Below are positions 25,731 through 33,406 of a stretch of DNA of 64,000 nucleotides, one piece after another. The DNA comes from Pseudomonas sp. ADAK13. GTDB taxonomy: Bacteria > Pseudomonadota > Gammaproteobacteria > Pseudomonadales > Pseudomonadaceae. The stretch's first letter is position 1. Each line of letters starts with the position of its first letter. The stretch covers positions 6,200,001-6,264,000 of the forward strand of contig NZ_CP052860.1 in NCBI RefSeq assembly GCF_012935715.1, given 5' to 3'. A program made the position numbers and the translations under genes. The notes under the pieces are model-generated. The model had not been told where the DNA came from. It searched no databases and was given only the letters and a program-made list of their open reading frames with translations.

Positions 25731-25748
25731 ATGTAATTACTTCGTAAC
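25731..25748 (+). promoter_or_regulatory. Second PHO-box-like sequence, towards ppk2
   Basis: ATGTAAT-TACT-TCGTAAC again has 7-4-7 spacing but matches the consensus less well. It lies 50 bases before the PPK2 start. It would couple polyphosphate metabolism to phosphate starvation. Confidence 0.4.
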
Positions 25749-25797
25749 AAGTTGCGACTAACACTCAGCCACTCCCCTCCCGACGCGAGCGCCTCCC

Positions 25798-26715
25798 ATG
25801 TTTTCAACAGAAGAAGCCTTGATACAACGCATCCACCGTGAGCTGCTGGATCACAGTGACGAAGAGCTGGAACTGGAGTTATCCGAGGACGGGCATGACC
25901 TGAATGCCCTGTTCGATGAGCACGTTGAGGAAAGCAGCGAGATGGCCGCGCGACGGATCTACTTCAGCGAACTGTTCCGCCTGCAAGGCGAACTGGTGAA
26001 GCTGCAAAGCTGGGTGGTCAAGACGGGCCACAAAGTGGTGATTCTGTTTGAAGGGCGCGATGCAGCCGGCAAGGGCGGTGTCATCAAGCGAATTACCCAA
26101 CGACTCAACCCCCGAGTCTGTCGTGTGGCCGCCCTGCCCGCCCCCAACGACCGCGAACAGACGCAGTGGTACTTCCAGCGCTACGTCTCACACCTGCCGG
26201 CGGCCGGTGAAATCGTGCTGTTCGACCGTAGTTGGTACAACCGTGCAGGCGTCGAACAGGTCATGGGGTTTTGCAACGAAGATCAGTACGAGGAGTTCTT
26301 CCGCACCGTCCCGGAGTTCGAACGCATGCTCGCCCGCTCCGGCATCCAGCTGATCAAGTACTGGTTCTCCATCTCCGACCAGGAACAGCACCTGCGCTTT
26401 CTGAGTCGCATTCACGACCCGCTCAAACAGTGGAAACTCAGCCCGATGGACCTGGAGTCGCGCCGGCGCTGGGAAGCCTACACAAAGGCCAAGGAAATCA
26501 TGCTGGAGCGCACCCACATCGCCGAAGCTCCCTGGTGGGTGGTGCAGGCCGATGACAAGAAGAAGGCCCGGCTCAACTGCATCCATCACCTGCTCGGGCA
26601 GATGCCTTATGAGGAAGTGCAGCTACCGGTGATCGAACTGCCGCAACGCGTCAGACAGGAGGACTATTCCCGCAGCCCGACGCCACCGGAACTCATCGTG
26701 CCTCAGGTTTATTGA
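25798..26715 (+). CDS. ppk2: Polyphosphate kinase 2 family protein
   Basis: 305 aa. Walker A EGRDAAGKGGVIKR, lid motif with the paired Arg near LNPRVCRVAALPAPNDRE, and Walker B LFDRSWYNRAGVE define the one-domain PPK2 family, with an N-terminal extension of about 70 residues. The enzymes transfer phosphate between polyphosphate and nucleotides (GDP/ADP or AMP by subclass). The subclass cannot be set by eye. It is divergent from pstS across a gap with PHO-box-like sites. Confidence 0.92.
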   Translation: MFSTEEALIQRIHRELLDHSDEELELELSEDGHDLNALFDEHVEESSEMAARRIYFSELFRLQGELVKLQSWVVKTGHKVVILFEGRDAAGKGGVIKRITQRLNPRVCRVAALPAPNDREQTQWYFQRYVSHLPAAGEIVLFDRSWYNRAGVEQVMGFCNEDQYEEFFRTVPEFERMLARSGIQLIKYWFSISDQEQHLRFLSRIHDPLKQWKLSPMDLESRRRWEAYTKAKEIMLERTHIAEAPWWVVQADDKKKARLNCIHHLLGQMPYEEVQLPVIELPQRVRQEDYSRSPTPPELIVPQVY

Positions 26716-26846
26716 GGCAGGCCAAACACAAATCACCCAACGCTGATCACTACCTTCGCGGTACGCACCGCACTGAAGGATTCAAGTTGCCTTGGGCGGC
26801 ACCTCAGGTAATCTCAGACGTGGCAGGTCCAAAGGGGGGCCTGCCC

Positions 26847-27392
26847 ATGAATGCAAGGTCTTTCGGCATGATGAGATTGCGACACGTAGCCCTGGTGGCC
26901 CTGCTCGGCGCCCCCTGTCTTTCTTACGGGGAACCCACTATTCAAGTTGGTTTTTCCCCGGAAGGCTCCGCCAGGAAACTCGTTCTGGAAACGATTAAGG
27001 GTGCCAGGCACAGCATCCAGATGCTTGCTTACGCCTTTCAGGCGCCCGACATCATGCAAGCGTTGGTAGACGCGAAGACCCGTGGTGTGCAGGTACGGGT
27101 GGTGATCGACAAGAAGCGCAACCTGGGTAAAACGAGTAAAGCCGCCATGGACTTCGTGACCCGCAACGGGGTGGAGTTGCGAACCAACGACCAATTTCAC
27201 CTCCACCACGATAAGACAATCATTGTCGATGGCAACACGGTCGAAACAGGCTCCTTCAATTTCGCCCAGTCCGCCGAGACGGCCAACTCCGAGAATGTTG
27301 TAGTCATTCGCGATAGGCCGGAGGTGACACGCCAGTACGTTGCGCACTGGCAATCGCGATGGGATCTGGGGAAGCCTTACCCTTCACGATAA
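26847..27392 (+). CDS. Periplasmic PLD-family nuclease (Nuc-like)
   Basis: 181 aa. The signal peptide ends around LSYGEPT (about residue 28). A single HKD motif, HHDKTIIVDGNTVETGSFNF (H-x-K-x4-D-x6-GSxN), places it with small PLD endonucleases such as Nuc, which dimerise to build one active site. It probably degrades DNA in the periplasm. AAGGGG precedes ATG 26847. It is the last chromosomal gene before the prophage attachment site. Confidence 0.85.
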   Translation: MNARSFGMMRLRHVALVALLGAPCLSYGEPTIQVGFSPEGSARKLVLETIKGARHSIQMLAYAFQAPDIMQALVDAKTRGVQVRVVIDKKRNLGKTSKAAMDFVTRNGVELRTNDQFHLHHDKTIIVDGNTVETGSFNFAQSAETANSENVVVIRDRPEVTRQYVAHWQSRWDLGKPYPSR

Positions 27393-27444
27393 CGGGCGCG
27401 GGATCAAAAAGTCTTGCTGACAGGCGTACGTTCCTGAGACTTAG

Positions 27445-27562
27445 TTAGCCGCCCCTTCCGACCATCGCTCGCCATATCTTCAGAAACAGCAAAGCCGTTA
27501 GTGCGCGGAGCAGTCCTGCGAACAATCACAACTGAAATATCGCAGATGGCTGCATCCAGATA
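27445..27562 (-). pseudogene. Relic of the prophage-type membrane protein gene
   Basis: Minus-strand translation gives WMQPSAIFQL, an in-frame TGA, then LFAGLLRALTALLFLKIW and a TAA stop at 27445-27447. It aligns with the C-terminus of the intact prophage gene at 60085-60441 (WMEPSAIFSL-G-LFAGLLGALTALLLMKIW); by hand count 26 of 37 positions are identical. The upstream part has decayed and no start remains. It lies outside the attachment site, so it is probably left from an earlier prophage. The other open frame here (27404-27631) is a shadow of this relic. Confidence 0.8.
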
Positions 27563-27672
27563 GGGTAAAAGGTTACGCCAACTAAGTAAGTTGCGGAGCA
27601 ACAGCTGGAATTGCGGACCGAAAACAAACAAGGGCTTGCATCAGCTTTCGCCCGCAAACCCTTGATTTTAGA

Positions 27673-27730
27673 TGGTGCCCGAAGCCGGAATCGAACCGGC
27701 ACGCCCTTACGAGCGGGGGATTTTAAGTCC
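27673..27730 (-). other. Attachment site: 3' fragment of tRNA-Leu(TAA)
   Basis: The minus strand reads, 5' to 3', GGACTTAAAATCC (anticodon TAA), a long variable arm, the T-arm GCCGGTTCGATTCCGGC and a 3' acceptor ending TTCGGGCACCA, with CCA at 27673-27675. The D-arm and 5' acceptor are missing: beyond 27730 the sequence is unrelated. This is the partial tRNA copy left at one end of an element integrated into a tRNA 3' end. Confidence 0.88.
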
Positions 27731-27765
27731 GCTAACTAATCCTTTAAATACATAGACATATAAGC

Positions 27766-27848
27766 AATTCCTTTCCGCACCAGAGATAAAAATGGTCTTC
27801 TGCAGCCCAGCAAATTCAAGGGCTGCCATTTTTTTGCGGAAAGGAATT
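27766..27848. repeat. Long three-tier stem-loop next to the attachment site
   Basis: AATTCCTTTCCGCA (27766-27779) pairs perfectly with 27835-27848; AAAAATGG (27788-27795) with CCATTTTT (27826-27833); GCAGCCC (27802-27808) with GGGCTGC (27820-27826), the inner stems sharing a base. The inner GC stem followed by CATTTTTTT is an intrinsic terminator on the plus strand. The outer arms are not needed for termination and could form a cruciform or recombination signal. Confidence 0.75.
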
Positions 27849-27935
27849 CACCCCTCCCCGGCGTCCTGCCGACCGAACACAAACTCCCCAAATAACACCG
27901 ACTGCTAAGCTGTTCACTCCACCAGAGGAACGCCG

Positions 27936-28145
27936 ATGCCCAACTCAGACCTGCTCCCTTCCTTGCTCTCAAAGTTGTACGAAAACCAGCTGGCCCTTGA
28001 GGCGTCCATCATGGAGATCTCGAACTGGGTCGAACAGCGCGGCTCCGCTGACGTGGCGGAAAACGTGCGTGGCGCCCTGCACACCATCGACGAGAACGAA
28101 GAGTTCATCAAGCTGACCCTGGCGGTTCTCATGGCGCCTGACTGA
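27936..28145 (+). CDS. Small hypothetical prophage protein
   Basis: 69 aa with AGAGGA before the ATG. It is predicted to be all-helical and acidic (ENQLALEASIMEISNWVEQ, then a DENEEF patch). Short acidic helical proteins of this kind are common at prophage ends in Pseudomonas. Not part of the SOS unit that follows, which has its own promoter region. Function unknown. Confidence 0.65.
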   Translation: MPNSDLLPSLLSKLYENQLALEASIMEISNWVEQRGSADVAENVRGALHTIDENEEFIKLTLAVLMAPD

Positions 28146-28204
28146 TCGTCGGGTAAACCTGCAGTTCGTCGCCTCAAGCCTTCAGCTTCGCCAAATCTCG
28201 AATA

Positions 28205-28220
28205 CTGTATACACATACAG
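28205..28220 (+). promoter_or_regulatory. LexA (SOS) box
   Basis: CTGTATACACATACAG matches the LexA consensus CTGT-(AT)4-ACAG with intact CTGT and ACAG ends and an 8-base centre. It lies 18 bases before the start of the next gene, so it should repress the unit 28239-29310 until DNA damage. Confidence 0.85.
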
Positions 28221-28238
28221 CATTCGGAATATCCAACC

Positions 28239-28601
28239 ATGAACATCGACGAAGACACCGACTGGTGGCTTGGTAGCCCCACGCCCCTAGAAATGTGCAG
28301 GCAGCACGCGCTCATGCTGGAGAACGAGTACCAGGAGCAGAGCCTGCAATTGCGAAAAGCCAGGCAGGACATTCAGGGGCTGATCCAGATGCAGGCTGAT
28401 GCTCTACGCGATAAGGCTACGGCTGAGCTCAAGCTCAAGAAAGCACAAGCCGAGATTGCCGAGCTAAAAAGCAAAGTGTCAGAGCTTGATGGCCAAATTG
28501 GGAGCCTGCTGGTCGTCAAAAACCAGCGGGATATCATTCTCCACCAGAACCAGGAGCTGCTGCGGCAGATCCGTATGGGGCAAACCACGATCAGCAACTA
28601 A
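28239..28601 (+). CDS. SOS-controlled coiled-coil protein
   Basis: 120 aa. An N-terminal segment with WW (DTDWWLGSPTPLEMCRQHA) is followed by a long coiled coil from about residue 30 to the end (KLKKAQAEIAELKSKVSEL). No family recognised. It is directly behind a LexA box and 28 bases before the SRAP gene, so both are likely induced together by DNA damage. Confidence 0.7.
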   Translation: MNIDEDTDWWLGSPTPLEMCRQHALMLENEYQEQSLQLRKARQDIQGLIQMQADALRDKATAELKLKKAQAEIAELKSKVSELDGQIGSLLVVKNQRDIILHQNQELLRQIRMGQTTISN

Positions 28602-28629
28602 CCTGAGTTGAACCTCGGAGGTTATGACC

Positions 28630-29310
28630 ATGTGCGGAAGACTTTCCCAGTACACCGGCATTCACGACTTCGTTGCGGCACTGAGCATGCCCAATGCCCT
28701 GGCGAATTCCGTCGGTGATCTGCCGCTGGAGCGCTACAACGTGGCACCGTCCACCCAGGTCGCCCTGCTCCACCTGCAGGGCGACCTGCTACACGCCGAT
28801 CTGGTGCGCTGGGGTTGGCGACCCCACTGGGCAAAGGATCGGGCCGCGCCGATCAATGCCCGCGTCGAGAAGGTGGCCCACGGCCCGTTCTTCCGGGCGA
28901 TCTGGCCACACCGAGCAATCACGCCCGTCGATAACTGGTTTGAATGGGTAGACGAAGGCGGGTCGAAGAAGCAGCCCTACCTGATCCGCCGGAGGGATGG
29001 CGAGCCGGTCCTGTGCGCCGCCATTGGGCAACTCCCCGACAGCGACGAAGGCCCGGGCGAGCATGACGGCTTCGTGATCATCACCGCGGACAGTGCCGGC
29101 GGCATGGTGGACATCCACGACCGGCGCCCGGTGGTGCTAACACCGGACCTGGCTCGGGAATGGTTGGACCCGGCTACGCCCAAGGAGCGCGCCGAGCAGA
29201 TGGTGATGCATCAGGGCGAGCCAGCTGAGGCCTTCGAATGGTTCAAGGTCGATACGGCCGTGGGCAACGTCCGGAACAAGGGGCCCAACCTGATACAGCC
29301 TGCACCCTAA
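28630..29310 (+). CDS. SRAP-domain protein (YedK/HMCES), abasic-site shield
   Basis: 226 aa. ATG at 28630, not 28624, is chosen because GGAGG sits 8 bases upstream and because it places Cys directly after Met (MCGRLSQ); after Met removal this Cys forms the thiazolidine crosslink with abasic sites in ssDNA. Other SRAP hallmarks are RYNVAPSTQ, the INARVEKV segment, and the conserved His near GGMVDIHDRRPVVL (usually HxRMP, here HDRRP). It is behind a LexA box and converges with the methylase gene, overlapping it by 4 bases. Confidence 0.9.
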   Translation: MCGRLSQYTGIHDFVAALSMPNALANSVGDLPLERYNVAPSTQVALLHLQGDLLHADLVRWGWRPHWAKDRAAPINARVEKVAHGPFFRAIWPHRAITPVDNWFEWVDEGGSKKQPYLIRRRDGEPVLCAAIGQLPDSDEGPGEHDGFVIITADSAGGMVDIHDRRPVVLTPDLAREWLDPATPKERAEQMVMHQGEPAEAFEWFKVDTAVGNVRNKGPNLIQPAP

Positions 29311-30101
29311 AACAGCCCGCCGAGGTCAGAGGGCTTCCAATTCATGATCACAAGCTCGCCGCTGACCTCGGCTTTTCCCTGGCGCTGATTGGTGGTGCTG
29401 TAGCGGATGTCCAGTGTTTCAAAGTGGAACCCTTCAAACACCCGCCGGATATCAGGGTGGTCGTTGATACTCACCATAACCTTGCCTTTGCAGCGGCGCA
29501 TGAAGTCGGCCATCCGCTCGTAGTTTTCGAACGGAAAGTCCACCCCGTAGCCTGCGGTCTGCCAGTACGGTGGGTCCATATAGTGGAAAGTGTGGGCCCG
29601 GTCGTAGCGCTCGGCACATTCAAGCCATCCCAAGTTTTCGACATAGGTTCCGGAAAGGCGCTGCCAGGCAGCGGAAAGGTTCTCTTCAATTCGCAGCAGA
29701 TTGATAGCCGGTCCCGTAGTGGCAGTGCCGAAGGTCTGACCGCTGACCTTCCCAGCGAAGGCATGGTGCTGCAGGTAGAAAAACCGGGCAGCCCTCTGGA
29801 TATCGGTGAGGGTTTCCGGTCGAGTCATCTTCTGCCACTCAAATACCTGCCTGGAACTGAGCGCCCATTTGAACTGCCGGACGAATTCTTCCAGATGGTT
29901 CTGCACTACCCGATACAACGTCACCAGGTCGCCATTGATATCGTTGAGGACTTCAACCGGCGCAGCCTGGGGCCGCAGGAAGTAGAGCGCCGCGCCGCCA
30001 GCGAAAACCTCAACGTAGCATTCATGTGGAGGGAAGAGAGGAATCAGACGGTCGGCCAGGCGGCGCTTGCCACCCATCCATGGAACGATTGGGTTTGTCA
30101 T
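29307..30101 (-). CDS. D12-class DNA adenine N6-methyltransferase
   Basis: 264 aa. AdoMet-binding motif PIVPWMGGKRRLADRL at the N-terminus, FAGGAALYF, and catalytic motif YMDPPYWQTAG are the D12 (Dam-like) signatures. AAGGA precedes ATG 30101. No restriction partner lies nearby, so it is an orphan phage methylase, which may protect phage DNA or time expression. Target sequence cannot be read from the gene. Confidence 0.9.
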   Translation of the reverse strand: MTNPIVPWMGGKRRLADRLIPLFPPHECYVEVFAGGAALYFLRPQAAPVEVLNDINGDLVTLYRVVQNHLEEFVRQFKWALSSRQVFEWQKMTRPETLTDIQRAARFFYLQHHAFAGKVSGQTFGTATTGPAINLLRIEENLSAAWQRLSGTYVENLGWLECAERYDRAHTFHYMDPPYWQTAGYGVDFPFENYERMADFMRRCKGKVMVSINDHPDIRRVFEGFHFETLDIRYSTTNQRQGKAEVSGELVIMNWKPSDLGGLF

Positions 30102-30169
30102 TTTTGCAATCCTTTGCAAGGTGAATGTTCATTGGGGGTGGTGCTAATTTTTGCGACCTGAAATGTAGG

Positions 30170-30676
30170 TCAGCGCGCAATGGCCCTGATATAGGCCTGG
30201 CACGCACGCAGCGCGATCAATCCTTGGTCGCCGGCGTCGGTGATGCCGATAATTCGTTGAGCATGCGTTGGGTCAAGTTGGGCTCGACGGGCTGCATGAA
30301 CCACGCCGATGGCGCCAGGGGTGGCAGGCACGTCGCAGCCACTGGCTGAATCCGTGGCGTCGAGAAGGACTGACAGCCGCACATCAGCAGTAGCAAGGCG
30401 GTCACGCAGAAGAGCCTGGTTGCGCTGGGCATCGGATAATTCCCTGGTGTGTTGTTGGTCAGAAGCGGCCAGCTTCTGCTCGGTGGCCAGTCGCTTGTCC
30501 TGCTCGGCGCGGGCCTGGGAGGTAGCGACGTTGCCGATCGCGTCGAGGTCCGTCTGGAACTGCCCCGCCTGCTTTGCCAGCTTCCCGTCATACCGCCAGT
30601 CCTGTACCTGCCAGGCGGCGCCGAAGCTCACGGCCATGACCAGCAGGACCACGGACAATTTCTGCACCGGCGTCAT
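30170..30676 (-). CDS. Rz-like inner-membrane spanin subunit
   Basis: 168 aa. One N-terminal membrane anchor (LSVVLLVMAVSFGAAWQV) followed by a long periplasmic helix (AEQDKRLATEQKLAASDQQ), the layout of i-spanins. It fuses inner and outer membranes at the end of lysis together with the nested Rz1. It follows the lysozyme gene with a 4-base overlap. Confidence 0.85.
   Translation of the reverse strand: MTPVQKLSVVLLVMAVSFGAAWQVQDWRYDGKLAKQAGQFQTDLDAIGNVATSQARAEQDKRLATEQKLAASDQQHTRELSDAQRNQALLRDRLATADVRLSVLLDATDSASGCDVPATPGAIGVVHAARRAQLDPTHAQRIIGITDAGDQGLIALRACQAYIRAIAR
30217..30432 (-). CDS. Rz1-like outer-membrane lipoprotein spanin, nested in Rz
   Basis: 71 aa, read in another frame wholly inside the Rz gene, the lambda Rz/Rz1 architecture. 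The signal with lipobox LLLLMCGC gives a mature protein starting CQSF, with Pro residues (CLPPLAPSAW). AGGGAATTATCCG precedes ATG 30432. Partner of Rz across the periplasm. Confidence 0.82.
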   Translation of the reverse strand: MPSATRLFCVTALLLLMCGCQSFSTPRIQPVAATCLPPLAPSAWFMQPVEPNLTQRMLNELSASPTPATKD

Positions 30677-31104
30677 GCCGCACCCAGGAACATCACCCGT
30701 TCAGCGGTGCGGCGCTTAACGAGGCCTGCCAGCACCTGGCCGCCTGCCTTGTTCCAACGAGGGAACTGCTCGGCAGCTCCGCCATAGTCGCCGGTGTTGA
30801 GCAGCCTCAGCAGCGTCGAAGAGGCGAGATTGGCCGCGCCGAGGTTGTAGGTGAAGCTCATCAGCGCATCCCATTGCGCTTGGTTGAGGTTCACCTTTAC
30901 CAGACGTTCAACCTCAGGTTCAAAGCGCGCGATGTCGTTCAGCAGCAGCCGCTCGGCCTGGTCGTTGGTGATGGCCATGCCGGCGGTGATACCCCGCGTG
31001 GCGCCGTAGCCGATCGTCCAGACGCCAACCGAGTCTTGGTAGGACTTGAGGCGCAGGCCCTCGAAGGATTTGATCAGGCTCACGCCCTTTTGCGATGTGC
31101 GCAT
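30673..31104 (-). CDS. GH24 phage lysozyme (endolysin)
   Basis: 143 aa. The catalytic triad of T4-type lysozymes is present: Glu in KSFEGLRLKSY, Asp in YQDSVG and Thr in VWTIGYGAT. No signal-arrest helix is evident at the N-terminus, so it depends on the holin. CTGGAGAAAA precedes the ATG and a terminator lies just upstream. Confidence 0.92.
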   Translation of the reverse strand: MRTSQKGVSLIKSFEGLRLKSYQDSVGVWTIGYGATRGITAGMAITNDQAERLLLNDIARFEPEVERLVKVNLNQAQWDALMSFTYNLGAANLASSTLLRLLNTGDYGGAAEQFPRWNKAGGQVLAGLVKRRTAERVMFLGAA

Positions 31105-31118
31105 AATTTTCTCCAGGC

Positions 31119-31143
31119 AAAAAAATACCCGCTTCGGGCGGGC
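31119..31143 (-). terminator. Intrinsic terminator between tail fibre and lysozyme genes
   Basis: Minus strand CCCGC-CCGAA-GCGGG followed by TATTTTTTT, then directly the ribosome site CTGGAGAAAA of the lysozyme gene. One of a series of terminator-plus-ribosome-site units in the late region. Confidence 0.8.
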
Positions 31144-31145
31144 AG

Positions 31146-32312
31146 TTACTCTTCGATCGTTTCGGGCGGCGGCGCCTCGACAATGGGCATCTCGAGCCGC
31201 ACGTCGATCCAGCTATTGAGGGGCACGTCAATCGGCACACCTTTGCCCAGCACCATCTCCCCGTCATCGGTCAGGGACCAGCGCTGCTTGTAGAGCCGGA
31301 TCGTCACGCTTCCGTCGGCAGCCTGCTCGCACTCGGTAATGCCAAGTGTGCGGCCGCCATCAGGCGAGCAAGGGTCTTGCGTCCGCCACCCCTCCAGCGC
31401 CAGGCCAAGGCTGCCAAGCAGTTGGTACTCGCCCACAGCGGTGCGCTCTACTTTGACGCCGTAAGCCTCTTCGTTCGCGACACCCCACGCGCCAGCAGGC
31501 TGAAACGTTTGCTCCTGCAGGTCTCGGCGCTCGCTGGCAGTCACGCTTGCCACACGCACGATCGGCGATGCAGCGGACAGGGCGCCGCCAGAGCCCCGGG
31601 TTGTGTTGGCGGTCGTGTAAACCTCAGTCCACGTCGCATCCCAGCCCAGCTGATTGCCGCGAAAGTACATCCGCTTGTTGAACGAGATGGCCAGCTGAGT
31701 GGTGATGGCATTGCCGTACGACTGGACGGCGACTGTCCCGTAGTTCATCCCGGCAGGCCGATTCAGCGTCGTGCCGGTGTCTTTGTAGAAGCCTGTCTCG
31801 AGCGCCGAGTTAAAGTTTGACGGGGATCCGGGGATGGCAGGCGTGTAGCCCCCGAAGCCATACGCCCCCCACGGCAGCAAGTTCCCGTCAGCCAGACCAG
31901 CATTCAACGTAGCGGCACTCCCAAGGCCCAAGCCATTACGCGCCGCGGCTTGCGTCGTGCCGCCGGTACCGCCCTTTGCTACAGGCACAACGTTTTCCGT
32001 GGATACCGTGCCCAGGCCAGCAAGCGTTGAACCCCACTGCTGAAGCAAGGCCCTGACCTGGTCAGCTAGTGATTTGGTGTACCCCTGCACAGGCATGAGT
32101 GCATATGCGCCGGCGCTGGTAGAAGCACTACGATAGGGGGGCGCGATCGACATAGCCGTGTCGCTGGCAATATTGGTGACCTCGTATTGCCCGCCGTCGG
32201 GACCGACGAATGCATCACCTACCCGGCTGTTTGCGAGAAAGGCTGTTCCATTACCAGTTACCGCATTCGAATTCAAAGTAACGGCAACCGTGCCGGTTCT
32301 GTACCAAGGCAT
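31146..32312 (-). CDS. Tail fibre protein
   Basis: 388 aa. The N-terminal domain (VTLNSNAVTGNGTAF, VGDAFVGPDG) is the common phage fibre attachment fold; a linker with AKGGTGGTTQAAARNGLGLG follows, as in many tail fibres; the C-terminal half (NRPAGMNYGTVAVQSYG, then a mixed beta region ending ETIEE) is probably the receptor-binding part. CTGGAGAAAAGT precedes the ATG. Last virion gene of the tail module. Confidence 0.85.
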   Translation of the reverse strand: MPWYRTGTVAVTLNSNAVTGNGTAFLANSRVGDAFVGPDGGQYEVTNIASDTAMSIAPPYRSASTSAGAYALMPVQGYTKSLADQVRALLQQWGSTLAGLGTVSTENVVPVAKGGTGGTTQAAARNGLGLGSAATLNAGLADGNLLPWGAYGFGGYTPAIPGSPSNFNSALETGFYKDTGTTLNRPAGMNYGTVAVQSYGNAITTQLAISFNKRMYFRGNQLGWDATWTEVYTTANTTRGSGGALSAASPIVRVASVTASERRDLQEQTFQPAGAWGVANEEAYGVKVERTAVGEYQLLGSLGLALEGWRTQDPCSPDGGRTLGITECEQAADGSVTIRLYKQRWSLTDDGEMVLGKGVPIDVPLNSWIDVRLEMPIVEAPPPETIEE

Positions 32313-32390
32313 ACTTTTCTCCAGATAGAGTTGAACCCGCCAACGAGTTAGGCGAGCGCTAGTTAGTTAAGTGTGAAAGGCGTGGCTCAG

Positions 32391-33075
32391 TTACTGCACG
32401 ATCCTTCCAACCATCACGGTTATGCCGGTGACAATAGCGTTTTGGGGGGAGATCATTCCGAGAGTAAGAATTCTGCTCGGATAGTTCCACATAGCTGCAA
32501 TCTGGCGGCTCGTTGTACCGGCGGCGATCGTCACCGCCCTCATAGCCAAGTTATTTATGAGCATGTATTCGTCCTCAGCCATGTTGAACTGGGAATTGAA
32601 GTAGGCGATTGAAACGCCCTGCCCGGTCGAGCCACTGCCCGCGTACGTCCAGTTGTTGCTAGACCGGACAAACAGAGCGGACGGGGTGCCGGAGTCAAAG
32701 ATGACATTGCGGTTTGCATCCCGCGTAGGTAGCCAGAGCCTGAGCAACGAAGGTCGCAACAAACCAGCGCCCCACCGGCTTGATCGTGTACATATTGAAG
32801 ATGCGCACACGAAACCCGGTCCAGTTTCCCGGCGAGCCAAATATTTCAAGGTTGCTCATCCCGATAATGCCCGCGGCACTGTCGGGCCTGATGAAAACAA
32901 GTGGCTGCTCTTGAGTTGTAATTGGTGATGGGAAGTAAGTAGATGAGGAGTCTCCATTCTCCTCGGTGCCTACGTACCGACCTTTGTAGAGAACGACCAG
33001 CCTGGAGAATTCGGAATCGAGAATAATTCGATCGTCATCGGCAGACTTGAACATCAGGCCATATGAATCCGCCAT
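32391..33075 (-). pseudogene. Frameshifted tail-associated gene
   Basis: Starts as MADSYGLMFKSADDDRIILD, runs to about FVAQALATYA, then leaves frame; the rest (DANRNVIFDSGTPSALFVRS to VGRIVQ) continues in another frame. The break lies at a run of three G on the minus strand (32720-32722); removing one G restores ATYADANRNVIFDSG. The intact product would be about 227 aa. It resembles in layout the 109-aa gene just upstream. A mutation, a sequencing error, or less likely recoding could explain it. Confidence 0.75.
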
Positions 33076-33076
33076 G

Positions 33077-33406
33077 TTATTTGAACCTCGTAACGACCAA
33101 TCGCTGCCGCGTTGTTGTTATTGCAGAGTTCCCGTAAGGATCACCTCTAATCGTTCGCCACACCCTGACGAACCCGTTAAAAACCTCGGGCTCCAGCTGA
33201 GCATCCTGCAAAGCATTCAGGCTCTGTACGGGCATCACAAACGCGGCCGCGTTTTGAGGGGTGATACCCGCAACAGCAAGGTCCACATACTTCGTAGACC
33301 AGAACTGCGGCTGCATTATTTCGGAGTACACAACTCTCATCGTGAACGAGTTTTCATCGATCTCGATGGCCCCAGTTGGTCCTTTGACCCGCATTCCGAA
33401 ATTCAT
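33077..33406 (-). CDS. Small virion-associated protein downstream of J
   Basis: 109 aa; GGGAGG precedes the ATG. The opening MNFGMRVKGPTGAIEIDENS has the same shape as the broken gene that follows (a short beta-strand pair with an I-I/E-D turn), suggesting two related tail-tip accessory proteins. Overlaps the J stop by 4 bases. Function unknown. Confidence 0.65.
   Translation of the reverse strand: MNFGMRVKGPTGAIEIDENSFTMRVVYSEIMQPQFWSTKYVDLAVAGITPQNAAAFVMPVQSLNALQDAQLEPEVFNGFVRVWRTIRGDPYGNSAITTTRQRLVVTRFK

Noticed and set aside
27404..27631. Open frame of 75 aa on the minus strand
   Set aside because: The frame that matches a real protein here is another one and contains a stop; this frame is a shadow of that relic.
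27736..27972. Open frame of 78 aa on the minus strand
   Set aside because: It runs through the long stem-loop and over the start of the gene at 27936; its sequence is low-complexity and lacks a ribosome site.
29307..30101. Restriction-modification system
   Set aside because: Only a methylase gene is present; no nuclease or specificity gene adjoins it.
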